From: Nitrospinaceae bacterium
Lineage (GTDB): Bacteria; Nitrospinota; Nitrospinia; Nitrospinales; VA-1
NCBI GenBank assembly: GCA_029261435.1
Contig: JAJDBI010000090.1
Location: 1 to 31,075 of the forward strand
Length of the DNA: 31,075 nucleotides
Reading direction: 5' to 3'
Made by a program: the position numbers and the translations under genes. The notes under the pieces are model-generated. The model saw only the letters and a program-made list of their open reading frames with translations, was not told where the DNA came from and made no database searches. Numbering within the stretch: position 1 is the stretch's first letter; each line of letters begins with the position of its first letter. This document shows positions 17,437 through 25,173 of the stretch, piece by piece.

Positions 17437-18087
17437 GTGAACGAAAAAAAGTTTGAGGAAGCTCTAAATAAAATCACCAAAAAACAAACAGCAAAATTTC
17501 CCGTTGCTATTTCTGTATTGCGGCAGGTACCATTTTTTACCGAGGTTTTTTCTGATAACACGGAAATATTAAAAAAAATCTCCCAGTTGGTCGATTCGGA
17601 GAATAGAGCCTACATCCGCTACAAAACCTTTAAGTCTAACGAAATTATTGTTCAACAAGGGGATGTTGAAAACACCGTATTTTGGTTGTTAAAAGGTGAG
17701 GCTCAAATTCGCTCTGGAGATAGAACGCTCGCTCATATAAAACCCGTCACTTGCTTTGGTGAGCTAATGGTAGTGGCATCTATGGGGCGGACAGCTACAG
17801 TGGAAGCTCCTGAAGGCAAGGATGCTGAAGTGTTAGAAGTTGACTGGAGCATTTCCCAGCGAGATCCTGAACTGGAAGATCGTTTTCTTGAACTTCTCTT
17901 AAAAAGCACAACCGATAAACTAAAGAGCAATTATGTGGTCTCGGCCAAAATGTGGAAAGGTGCCCGCGACCTTTATTCCTCCTGTAAAAAAAGAGTTCAG
18001 GAACTTGAAGCTGAAAATGAAAAACTAAAATTGATGAATATTGTGTTGGAAAAAAAATTAGACCATAGCATAAAGCCTTCCAGTTAA
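17437..18087 (+). CDS. Cyclic nucleotide-binding domain protein with coiled coil
   Basis: A 216-residue cytoplasmic protein. Residues about 28-145 form a cNMP-binding fold; the phosphate-binding cassette reads FGELMVVASMGRTATVEA (107-124), with the expected Glu and Arg. There is no helix-turn-helix after it. Instead the C-terminal 45 residues form a coiled coil (KKRVQELEAENEKLKLMN). It is therefore a sensor or adaptor and not a CRP-type transcription factor. It starts with GTG; AGGGG lies seven bases upstream. The nearest possible signal source is the divergent BLUF gene, but no cyclase is in the window. Confidence 0.85.
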   Translation: MNEKKFEEALNKITKKQTAKFPVAISVLRQVPFFTEVFSDNTEILKKISQLVDSENRAYIRYKTFKSNEIIVQQGDVENTVFWLLKGEAQIRSGDRTLAHIKPVTCFGELMVVASMGRTATVEAPEGKDAEVLEVDWSISQRDPELEDRFLELLLKSTTDKLKSNYVVSAKMWKGARDLYSSCKKRVQELEAENEKLKLMNIVLEKKLDHSIKPSS

Positions 18088-18150
18088 ACTCAGTATTCTT
18101 GTTGATGGGCATGTATTGCCTATTCTCTAAATGGATGGCACAATCAGTTT

Positions 18151-19161
18151 ATGAGACAACTATGGAAAATTGGGATTGCGAGTATCGTGTCCCTGTTATT
18201 TTTAGGCGCTGGACTGGCTTTTGCGGGGATGGGTAAAGTGCCTCTGGTTGTGCGCCCTCTCTTAGATCAATTCGGCTCTGTATCTCTCGGCTTTCCAACT
18301 GTAGTCCCTGCTTCTAAAACCAAACCGCTTAACCTGATCTCAGTGTTTTCTGCTGATTCGAAGAGAGATCCTTCAGTGTTCCCCGCCACGCGAAAACAAC
18401 TGTTCAAAGCCATTGAAGTGAATGACCTGGAGCTAGCCGAGAAACTACTCATTGGATTAGATATCAATTCACAGGACAAACGCGGTATCACACCTCTGTA
18501 CAAGTCTGTTTTTCATAATCGGTTTAGTTTTGTTCAATTATTACTGCAACGTGGTGCCGATGCCAACCTCTCCGATAATGAGGGCCTTGGCCCCCTGCAT
18601 ATAGCGGCGTTGGAAGACCTGAATCAGTTGGTGCCCATACTTCTCGACCAGGGTGCCGAGCTGGAAGCTAAAGATAGTTTTGGCTACACTCCTTTGCATC
18701 TGGCCACTGACCAGGGTAGTGCTAAAGCCGCCCGTGCGCTGATTGAAAGAGGTGGCAATGTGAACAATCGCTCAAGCTGGGGTAATACTCCTCTGCACGC
18801 TTCCATAGCTCAAGGTAATATGAGCCTCGTCAAACTTTTACTCAAAAGGAAGGCCGATATTGGTGCGGTAGACAGGCTGGGCCGCTCGGCCTTGCATTGG
18901 GTCGCTGAAAAAGGTTATCTCCGTATTGCCAAGTTTCTAATCATTAATGGTGCCCCGATTCACCATCAGGATAACGATGGACACACACCCCTTCATGAAG
19001 CGGCAAGATGGGACCAACAGAAAATTGTTAAACTTTTTCTTGTTCACGGTGCCAATGTAAATGCGAAAGGTTTTGACGGCCGGGGACCGCTACACATTGC
19101 CATTGCCAATGGAAATATGGACATCGCCAGCCTACTTAAACGCCATGGGGCGAAACTGTAA
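18151..19161 (+). CDS. Exported ankyrin-repeat protein
   Basis: The 336-residue protein has a signal peptide (hydrophobic 8-24, AFA before the likely cleavage site). A spacer runs to about residue 80. Seven to eight ankyrin repeats then run to the C-terminus with repeated TPLHxA phrases (for example GYTPLHLATDQG, GNTPLHASIAQG). The repeats fill the protein, so it probably binds other proteins in the periplasm. There is no catalytic domain. A small membrane protein gene follows after six bases. Confidence 0.88.
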   Translation: MRQLWKIGIASIVSLLFLGAGLAFAGMGKVPLVVRPLLDQFGSVSLGFPTVVPASKTKPLNLISVFSADSKRDPSVFPATRKQLFKAIEVNDLELAEKLLIGLDINSQDKRGITPLYKSVFHNRFSFVQLLLQRGADANLSDNEGLGPLHIAALEDLNQLVPILLDQGAELEAKDSFGYTPLHLATDQGSAKAARALIERGGNVNNRSSWGNTPLHASIAQGNMSLVKLLLKRKADIGAVDRLGRSALHWVAEKGYLRIAKFLIINGAPIHHQDNDGHTPLHEAARWDQQKIVKLFLVHGANVNAKGFDGRGPLHIAIANGNMDIASLLKRHGAKL

Positions 19162-19167
19162 CGAAAT

Positions 19168-19527
19168 ATGATTGGAAATTCAGACTTACCGGCGCCACTT
19201 TTGGTAATAAAAAATACTGCGATTTGTTTTCTACTATTCACCGTGGTTTCCTGCGTATCTTTGTCTGCCATGAAATACATTCTCTGGGCTATGTTCAAAT
19301 GGGGGGGAGGGGGAGCCCTTGGTTTGGCACTGATTTTTACCTGCGTTTATGTCGGGGGATTCTTTGCGGTCACAAAAAATTGGGCCGGGTATGAACAATA
19401 TGTTTCTCATGCTGGTTTGAAATGGATTTGGGCTCTGGGATTCGTGCAGTTAGCCCTGCTGGGTGTTCTTTATCACTTGTTGCCACAGTTTTTTCCCTCC
19501 ATCATTGCAGATTTCTTCTTCGCCTGA
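19168..19527 (+). CDS. Small three-helix membrane protein, unknown
   Basis: A 119-residue protein with predicted helices at about 14-34, 47-68 and 86-105. It begins six bases after the ankyrin gene, so the two are probably co-translated. No strong ribosome site supports this ATG, and the methionine at residue 35 is an alternative start. No family recognised. Confidence 0.6.
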   Translation: MIGNSDLPAPLLVIKNTAICFLLFTVVSCVSLSAMKYILWAMFKWGGGGALGLALIFTCVYVGGFFAVTKNWAGYEQYVSHAGLKWIWALGFVQLALLGVLYHLLPQFFPSIIADFFFA

Positions 19528-19585
19528 AGCTGGCTGGTTGGGCAAATGGCTTTGCTAAACTCTAGAAAGCTTATGGCAGGTATTA

Positions 19586-20068
19586 TCAGGCATTGGGTTC
19601 TGTTTTCTCTTCACTAGGAATCAATGCGTAAGCTGATCCACATCCCTGTTTTTGACTGGCCATCACCATATTGTTATAGCTGCTTTCCAAAGCCTTTATC
19701 TCCGTATAATCTGCTGCATAAGAATCGGTTAAAAACAGGGCCGCGTTGATGAATCCCAGAGGCGGAAGGATGAACCCACCAACTCCCAACAAAAAATTTC
19801 GAATGTCTCTTTCTTTATTATTGGTGGATCCCAGTTTCTGCAATCTCACTTGAGCTGTTCCCAGTTCACTATCCAGGCTCGCACAATTTTTATTTTCATG
19901 ATCAGAGGAAGCAATCATAACCTGCCCTGCCGTACACCCGGGAGTTATAGTCGTTAACATAAACACAAGTATGATTTTATCCTTCCAGAAAGACAGATAA
20001 AAACAGAATGAAAAAAACATAAGGGGCACTAAAAAATAGTAAACAATCCCTTCAATACCTGTTTGCAT
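19586..20068 (-). CDS. Membrane-anchored protein with lipobox-like segment, unknown
   Basis: From the ATG at 20068, chosen because GGAGAG stands upstream with a suitable spacer, the product has 160 residues. An upstream TTG would add four. Two hydrophobic stretches lie close together near the start (about 7-24 and 31-44), the second ending ITPGC, which resembles a lipobox. A charged central region with cysteines follows, then a hydrophobic hairpin (FLLGVGGFILPPLGFINAAL). It may be a lipoprotein with a second, internal membrane hairpin. No family recognised. Confidence 0.6.
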   Translation of the reverse strand: MQTGIEGIVYYFLVPLMFFSFCFYLSFWKDKIILVFMLTTITPGCTAGQVMIASSDHENKNCASLDSELGTAQVRLQKLGSTNNKERDIRNFLLGVGGFILPPLGFINAALFLTDSYAADYTEIKALESSYNNMVMASQKQGCGSAYALIPSEEKTEPNA

Positions 20069-20080
20069 GGCACTCTCCAA

Positions 20081-20435
20081 ATTTTGATTTCATCAAAGCT
20101 CTCCTTTATTTCCTGTAATCAAGAACATGGAGAACCCGTCACAATCTATTTCGTGTGATAAGAACCAAAGAGCAAAATGAGTACCAATTGCATCAGGAAA
20201 TTTAATTATTTTAAAATCAGTATGTTAAAGGGTGGTTTTTTAGATAGTTTGATAAGAAAAAAAGATCTACATCTCAAATGAAGTGATACGCCTTAGACTG
20301 CAAGTAGGCCTGAAACTCAACGTTTGTTATTATTTTTTATAAATTTAAAATAGAACGAGAATATTTGTCATTGTCTGTTGACGTCGGTAGGTAGTTTTCT
20401 ATATAAATCGAAAACTTATCTGGACAGGTGGAGGG
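20081..20435. other. 355-bp gap without a gene
   Basis: AT-rich DNA between two minus-strand genes. A plus-strand TTGACG (20378-20383) and TATAAA (20402-20407) with 18 bases between look like a promoter, but no plus-strand gene follows. If active it would run antisense into the 20436-21005 gene. Nothing else seen. Confidence 0.4.
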
Positions 20436-21005
20436 TTACTTGGGTTTACATTCGGCTTCGAGTTCTTCGAGGTTTAACTCTGAAATATTAACTTGATCAA
20501 TATTAGTTTCACATTCTTTGGCTTTTATATAAATCTCTCCATTGGAATCAACACGAAAAATCATTCTGTCTTCATTATGTTTGCCAATTGCAGAAAATTC
20601 TTTGCGTAAGGAATTAGTTACCGTTACGGATATTCCACCCTTCTTGGAGTCATGTAGCTTGTCGGCAATACTCTGGTCACAAAGAAGGTGCGACCCCTGA
20701 TTAAACCAAAAAACTGTGCAACCCAGATAGACCTGATCCAGAGCCCCTATAATGGCAGGTGCTATTTTACCGCTGGGAACTTTATCGTCCTCTTTGAGCA
20801 GAACCGCCCAGGTAATAGCCATCACAGCTAACACCACAATAATAGTAACTGCCGGCGAAGTTTTCTTTTTTTTGGGGGCCCTGGGCTGTTGTTCTACGTT
20901 TCTTTTTCTACGCCTTGAGGAGCCTTCTGTTTCTCTGCTTCTACGAGCCACGGCAACCAGATCATAAATTGTACTTAGGATACACCGGGGCAAGACCTTC
21001 GACAC
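20436..21005 (-). CDS. Single-pass membrane protein with basic cytoplasmic segment
   Basis: The frame allows 189 residues from a GTG at 21005. A later GTG at 20951 (giving VARRSRETEGSS...) is about as likely, since neither has a good ribosome site. A very basic stretch (about 20-50, KKKK and RRRK clusters) precedes one helix at about 51-69. A periplasmic domain of about 115 residues follows, with cysteines in YLGCTVFWFNQGSHLLCDQS. The two cysteines may form a disulfide, and the alternating pattern suggests a beta-rich fold. The C-terminus is acidic. No family recognised. Confidence 0.6.
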   Translation of the reverse strand: MSKVLPRCILSTIYDLVAVARRSRETEGSSRRRKRNVEQQPRAPKKKKTSPAVTIIVVLAVMAITWAVLLKEDDKVPSGKIAPAIIGALDQVYLGCTVFWFNQGSHLLCDQSIADKLHDSKKGGISVTVTNSLRKEFSAIGKHNEDRMIFRVDSNGEIYIKAKECETNIDQVNISELNLEELEAECKPK

Positions 21006-21120
21006 TTGCCGAAAGCAGGTTCTCCCCGATGATTGTTGCTTCTATAGTAATCTATTCTCCAATATTATGAAATAAAGGCGAGTAGTTTTTTTTTAATTTT
21101 CTTCCGTTTCGGCCTACCTT

Positions 21121-21369
21121 TTAGTGATGCTTTGGGGACAGAAAATCCCAACTGCGTATTTTTTCTGTCCTTGATACTTTATCCATAACTTGCCACATTG
21201 TTCTTCCGGCAAAAAGCTTGAAGTCGTCCCACCTCAGTCCCAGAATAAAAATATATTTGCACGAGCACGTATAAAAATCTTGTCCTTTTTCGAACTGGAA
21301 ATTTAACACAAAAAAATCCAAATTGAAAAATACATTGAAATATCGCCCTTTACCCGCAAACGTTTCCAT
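21121..21369 (-). CDS. Possible small ORF, unknown
   Basis: Eighty-two codons from an ATG, rich in Phe and Lys, in a stretch with no competing frame. GGA lies directly against the ATG, a poor ribosome site. It could be a gene or an accidental frame in AT-rich DNA. Confidence 0.3.
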   Translation of the reverse strand: METFAGKGRYFNVFFNLDFFVLNFQFEKGQDFYTCSCKYIFILGLRWDDFKLFAGRTMWQVMDKVSRTEKIRSWDFLSPKHH

Positions 21370-21449
21370 TCCAATAACTTTGGTATAGACCTTGCTTTTA
21401 ATTCAGTCAAGCATGTCTCGTACTTTTTATAATTAACCACAAGGTTACT

Positions 21450-21643
21450 ATGGAAGCTATAAAGTCGCCCAATCTATTCGTCAGGCTAAACCAAGTTCGG
21501 TTTCTAATAGCGCAGGCCTGTTATCTTAAACGGCTTGAAGAGGACGACCTGATCGGGGCGCTACGGATGGTCTGCTTGATGATCAGGTTCAGAGTCAGCT
21601 CAATATTTTTGCAATGGTCAAGTTTTTCTTTAATACACCTTAA
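21450..21643 (+). pseudogene. Small gene with a one-base frameshift
   Basis: An ATG behind AAGG (five-base spacer) opens a protein-like N-terminus (MEAIKSPNLFVRLNQVRFL, then AQACYLKRLEEDDLIG). In the annotated frame the sequence then turns into low-quality hydrophobic residues and runs to 21677. In the frame two bases on, which is open from 21539, it continues convincingly as DGLLDDQVQSQLNIFAMVKF and ends at a TAA at 21641-21643. A lost G in the run GGGG at 21555-21558 would join the two into about 64 residues. Either a real mutation or a sequencing error. Family unknown. Confidence 0.5.
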
Positions 21644-21898
21644 ACTGCGCCACCTTTTTTCACTTCCCTGCATCTAATGAATGTAAGGCAAGAAACTGAA
21701 AAGCCATGGATGCTGTTAATTCTAGACTTTTTAAAATATCATCCTGTACAACAAGCGAGCAGATCCCTGTTAACTTTTTTGATCCACTTGCAAGAAAGCA
21801 GAGTAAGCTTAGAGTAGCCATGTTGTTTGTAGATTGCTTGAACTCTTATATTAGAAACCCCCGCTGTTCCCCGACAAACTCGTCGCCAGGAGGACACA

Positions 21899-22069
21899 AT
21901 GAGAGGAATAAATAAACAAGATGTAAACAATCAAAGAAGAAACTCTATATCTGAGAAGAGGGTTCTCTACCCACGCACAAAAAAACATCTTAAATTGATG
22001 CGTCAGAGAGAAATCGACGCGATAGTAGAGATGACCCGCAACCAATTGATGGACCGCTACGACAGCTGA
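21899..22069 (+). CDS. Small basic protein, 56 residues, unknown
   Basis: AGGAGG lies six bases before the ATG, nearly ideal, which is the main reason to call it. The 56-residue product is strongly basic at the front (MRGINKQDVNNQRRNS, RTKKHLKLMRQ) and then forms a likely amphipathic helix (EIDAIVEMTRNQLMDRYDS). It could bind RNA, DNA or an acidic partner. It lies some 320 bp before a CheY-like gene. No family recognised. Confidence 0.6.
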   Translation: MRGINKQDVNNQRRNSISEKRVLYPRTKKHLKLMRQREIDAIVEMTRNQLMDRYDS

Positions 22070-22393
22070 ATAAGACCTGTCATCAAAATTTATCTCATTA
22101 AAGCACGTGTTCAGTTGCGTCGATTTACTCTACATTAGTAATTACATATGCTGAAGGTACCAGATGGCCTGTCAACTCGCCGGTGTAATAACTTGGACTT
22201 TTTCAGCTCTCCGCAAAAAAATCCCCATTTATTAAAATTAGTGGACTGATTGGGCTTGTGTTCTAGTGGATAGTCCAATGTGTGTTCAATTTTTGATGAT
22301 TATTCTGGAAACCTGGATTGACCATATCGGATATCTGAACTACAATCAGGTGTTTTTACATACATCAGGTAAATCTGGGGAGAGTTTCCTGTT
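22070..22393. other. 324-bp gap with a promoter near its end
   Basis: No coding frame is supported. The promoter of the receiver gene lies at 22318-22346. Nothing else seen. Confidence 0.5.
22318..22346 (+). promoter_or_regulatory. Putative sigma-70 promoter for the receiver gene
   Basis: TTGACC and TACAAT with a 17-base spacer, five of six matches in each box, placed 47 bp before the start codon at 22394. It is the best-scoring promoter by eye in the window. Confidence 0.6.
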
Positions 22394-22765
22394 ATGGATT
22401 TTAAAAAAAAGATTTTAGTGGTCGAAGGTTCTCAAATCCAACGAGCCATATGCGTTTCGCAGCTAAAACAGGCCGGATTCGAAAATATTGAGGTGGCCGA
22501 AGATGGCAACGTTGCATACTCAAAGCTGGAGCAAGGTGAGATAGAACTGATCCTCTGCGACTGGGAAATGCCGGAATTGGATGGCATCCAGCTCCTTAGA
22601 AAAGTCAAAAAAACCCCCACCCTTCAAAATATTCCCTTCGTCATGCTCACTACCTTTCAGGATGACGAGCATTGCCAGAAAGCCATTAAAGAAGGTGCGC
22701 AAGACTATATCATCAAGCCCGGTAACCCTGATCTGTTTAAGGAAAAGTTAAAAAAAATCAAATAA
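22394..22765 (+). CDS. Stand-alone CheY-like receiver
   Basis: A single receiver domain of 123 residues. The phosphoacceptor is D56 in LILCDWEMP, with T86/T87 and K108-P109 in place. The metal-binding acidic pair, normally DD or ED after the first strand, reads VVEGSQ here, so only E11 is acidic and the second position is Gly. Magnesium binding and thus phosphorylation may be weaker. A GGGGAG site lies upstream of the ATG. No kinase is adjacent. Confidence 0.9.
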   Translation: MDFKKKILVVEGSQIQRAICVSQLKQAGFENIEVAEDGNVAYSKLEQGEIELILCDWEMPELDGIQLLRKVKKTPTLQNIPFVMLTTFQDDEHCQKAIKEGAQDYIIKPGNPDLFKEKLKKIK

Positions 22766-22889
22766 GCCTCTCACCCATCCAGCAGGCCTCGAAATAGTTT
22801 ACCCAGCAATTTTTTCCACTTACCGTTAATTTATCTGAATTTAGTGCCGTTGAGAGAAGATAGGCTGAAATAACCCGATGGAGGTTGAG

Positions 22890-23072
22890 ATGAGAATTCT
22901 CGATGAAATCAAAAAAGTCCCTAGAGAGACTCCACTGAGAGATGAAAACGATCGGCCGAAACGATCACTGAAATCTCTGGTGTTCTCACCAAAAAAGAAA
23001 AAGGACTCTGAAAAAGACTTCCGGCACAAATATTTCACAGGTCGCATTCCCCGTATCGACGAAGAAATCTAG
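22890..23072 (+). CDS. Small charged protein, 60 residues, unknown
   Basis: GGAGG stands five bases before the ATG at 22890; an in-frame ATG 12 bases earlier overlaps that ribosome site and is less likely. The 60-residue product is very rich in K, R, D and E (DENDRPKRSLKS, SPKKKKDSEKDFRHKY) and looks unstructured apart from the first helix. It ends with a short FTGRIPRIDEEI. It follows the CheY-like gene by 124 bp. No family recognised. Confidence 0.6.
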   Translation: MRILDEIKKVPRETPLRDENDRPKRSLKSLVFSPKKKKDSEKDFRHKYFTGRIPRIDEEI

Positions 23073-23095
23073 TCACCGGGGGCTGAGGTGAAAAA

Positions 23096-23608
23096 CTATT
23101 TTTTTGCTACAGCATTCGGTTTCTCACCTTTCAACCCAATGCCCCTTCGATCGACTTCCAGTCGCCTTTCATCATTAGCTCTTCTGTTTCCCCAGAGCCT
23201 TCCCTTGTCCTTCAAGCGCTGGTCATGGTGGCGTCTACCCGACTTTGATCTTTTTTGAATTTCTTTGCAGCTATACTTTCTCTCCGATTTCCATCCGATC
23301 CTGATGTAGGTTGGGAATTTTGTCTCTTTATCAATATATGCAGATTCAATATCTACACAACAAAGATGGGTGGCAGAACTCAGGTTGGCTCCGCGCAGGT
23401 TGGCATCACGAAGAAAGGTTCCGTCCATGTTAGCTCCTTGAAGGTTGGCCCCTTTCAAGTTTGCTTCTCTCAAATCTGCTTCTTTAAGGTTGGCTTTGCT
23501 CAGGTCAGCTTCCTGGAGGTCTGCTCCCCGCATATTTGCAAAGGCCAGGTTTTGTCCTTTAAAGTCTGCTTTTTGAAGATCCTTTTTGGCGTAGTTTTGA
23601 TCAGCCAT
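23096..23608 (-). CDS. Pentapeptide-repeat protein
   Basis: From the ATG at 23608, which has AGGAG ten bases upstream, the product has 170 residues. A TTG 63 bases earlier would add 21 residues without support. Residues 7 to about 85 are pentapeptide repeats (A[D/N]LxE style, e.g. ADLREANLKGANLQGAN), which fold as a square right-handed helix. The C-terminal 75 residues are highly basic, with RR and DRR repeats, and may bind nucleic acid or anionic surfaces. Some pentapeptide proteins mimic DNA and protect gyrase, but nothing here points to that. Confidence 0.85.
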   Translation of the reverse strand: MADQNYAKKDLQKADFKGQNLAFANMRGADLQEADLSKANLKEADLREANLKGANLQGANMDGTFLRDANLRGANLSSATHLCCVDIESAYIDKETKFPTYIRIGWKSERKYSCKEIQKRSKSGRRHHDQRLKDKGRLWGNRRANDERRLEVDRRGIGLKGEKPNAVAKK

Positions 23609-23788
23609 TTTACTTTTGCTCCTGATGAGGCCAGTATCAAACTTGGCGCAGATTATCTCCCCGTTACGCAATTTATTTCAAAAAGCCCACACTGTCAATA
23701 TTTCAAAAATTGCTGATTGCTGGATCAAAACCACTATATTGCAGGGACGATATATGACTAAAGACTCATATAGAAGGGGACACCAACA

Positions 23789-24142
23789 TCACGTTGGTAG
23801 GATTTCCAAGACCTGTTCAGGAGGACGACCGATAGCCACCTTGCCATTGGCAAGCACAATGGGGCGCTCTATCAAGATAGGGTGCTTGACCATGAAAAGG
23901 ATCAATTCGACATCGGTTAAGGATGGGTTGTCGAGCCCACACTCTGTATAAACATCCTCTTTCTTTCGCATCAAGGCACGTGGCGCAAACCCCAGTTGAG
24001 CAAGAATTTCTTTCAACTGTTCTGCGGTAGGAGGAGATTTTAAATATTCGACAATATCCGGAGTGATGCCCTGCTCCTTCAACAGTTCCAGAGTCTGACG
24101 TGATTTAGAACATTTTGGGTTGTGATAGATAGTTACAGTCAT
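23789..24142 (-). CDS. arsC: ArsC-family (glutaredoxin-type) arsenate reductase
   Basis: A 117-residue ArsC/Spx-fold protein. The catalytic cysteine is C11 in NPKCSKSR, and the three arginines of the arsenate site are present: R59, R93 in IERPIV and R106 in IGRPPE, one position off plasmid R773 ArsC (C12, R60, R94, R107). It should reduce arsenate to arsenite with glutathione and glutaredoxin. No efflux gene (arsB, acr3) or arsR is near, so a housekeeping thiol role is possible. Its ATG overlaps the upstream gene's TGA (ATGA). Confidence 0.9.
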   Translation of the reverse strand: MTVTIYHNPKCSKSRQTLELLKEQGITPDIVEYLKSPPTAEQLKEILAQLGFAPRALMRKKEDVYTECGLDNPSLTDVELILFMVKHPILIERPIVLANGKVAIGRPPEQVLEILPT

Positions 24143-24369
24143 TGCCCGGCCTCATGAGTTTCCTGCGACCAGCCGCCATCGGGGCCACAGCGGATGCAAC
24201 GGATTGTTTTGAAAATCTCGTCCCAGTCCGCATCGGTGGCGATATAATCCAGAACGCATCGCAGAGCTTTATCTTTATCTCCCAGCTTGTATTTGTCTGC
24301 GGCATACTCCAGCATTTTTACCAGGTCTTTCTGAACTTGAAAATCGACTCCAGTTTTTGCACCAGCCAT
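24139..24369 (-). CDS. Small conserved-looking protein paired with arsC
   Basis: Seventy-six residues with a helical body (DLVKMLEYAADKYKLGDKDK) and the C-terminal pair C58-x-x-C61 in IRCIRCG. AAAGG stands eight bases before the ATG. Its stop overlaps the arsC start by four bases, so the two are translated together. The CxxC could serve as a redox or metal site. I do not recognise a named family, and the operon link to ArsC is the only functional hint. Confidence 0.75.
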   Translation of the reverse strand: MAGAKTGVDFQVQKDLVKMLEYAADKYKLGDKDKALRCVLDYIATDADWDEIFKTIRCIRCGPDGGWSQETHEAGQ

Positions 24370-24405
24370 ATCTAAAACCTTTCAATAAAATTTGTAGGAA
24401 ATAAA

Positions 24406-25035
24406 TCAATACGCCGATTGGCGTTTTTCAAATTTGTGAGAGTGTAAAATTGTTCGCGCTTCCCTGGCAAGATCCTTTAGTCCCTCTTCATCCAAAGCCA
24501 TCCAATGGTCCACCCTTTCTTGAGGAGAGTCCGAATTTGAAAGAACCTCGAGTTTCTCATTCCCCTTTAATGAGAGTACCTTTTTTTGCCGGACCAGATA
24601 AAGCATTCCCTGGTAACGGATTTTTTGCTTTGTCGGTGTACCCGCTTTTATAGCTGAAACTCTTCGGAATATAAAAATCACATCCTCACTGTACTTTTTA
24701 GATAATTGTAATAGTCGTGCCCGGGTGACGATTCTATAAATAGGTTCTCCTGTTTTGGCAGGCGCAATTCTGGCAGGATCAACTTTTAGCAAAGTTTTTC
24801 GAATTCGTTTCGAATCAGAATGTAACGTTACCTGTTCGCCAGTAGTTTTTAGTCGACTCTCAATGACACGCAACGATTTTGGAAACACCAGCATCTTGAC
24901 GGCACTGTCTGATTTACCCTCGTCTATCAGATCGACTTCAGCCCATACGAAGTATGGATTACACGTGTAAAGGAACGTGATAAGGCAAGCTGCGAGCAAT
25001 GATAATTTCGCACATATTGTTTTCGAGACTTTCAT
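24406..25035 (-). CDS. Exported protein, unknown
   Basis: A 209-residue protein with a signal peptide (basic start, hydrophobic 10-28, likely cleavage after VWA at 32). The mature part is basic and beta-strand rich (VKMLVFPKSLRVIES, EPIYRIVTRARL, VIFIFRRV). The last part is helical (DEEGLKDLAREARTILHSHK). There are no catalytic motifs. It is divergent from the DUF4405 gene across 138 bp. No family recognised. Confidence 0.7.
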   Translation of the reverse strand: MKVSKTICAKLSLLAACLITFLYTCNPYFVWAEVDLIDEGKSDSAVKMLVFPKSLRVIESRLKTTGEQVTLHSDSKRIRKTLLKVDPARIAPAKTGEPIYRIVTRARLLQLSKKYSEDVIFIFRRVSAIKAGTPTKQKIRYQGMLYLVRQKKVLSLKGNEKLEVLSNSDSPQERVDHWMALDEEGLKDLAREARTILHSHKFEKRQSAY

Positions 25036-25134
25036 GAGATCTGAATTTTATGGGCGATATACTAGCGCCGGGTTTATTTTCTGATTTTACCTTTCCTTCA
25101 CAGGGAATGGAATATAAATGACCATTTCCGACCC

Positions 25135-25140
25135 TATAAT
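25135..25140 (+). promoter_or_regulatory. Putative -10 box for the DUF4405-cytochrome pair
   Basis: A perfect TATAAT lies 33 bp before the start at 25174. No good -35 box is found 17 bases upstream, so an activator may be needed, or the match may be chance. Confidence 0.35.
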
Positions 25141-25173
25141 AGTAGAACCTTTTAAAAACTTTTTCTCAAGACC

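Noticed and set aside
20378..20407. TTGACG-TATAAA promoter-like pair on the plus strand
   Set aside because: No gene follows on that strand; such pairs arise by chance in AT-rich DNA. Mentioned only in the gap entry.
21706..21915. 69-codon plus-strand frame
   Set aside because: Weak start signal, and its end runs through the strong ribosome site and start of the 56-residue gene at 21899.
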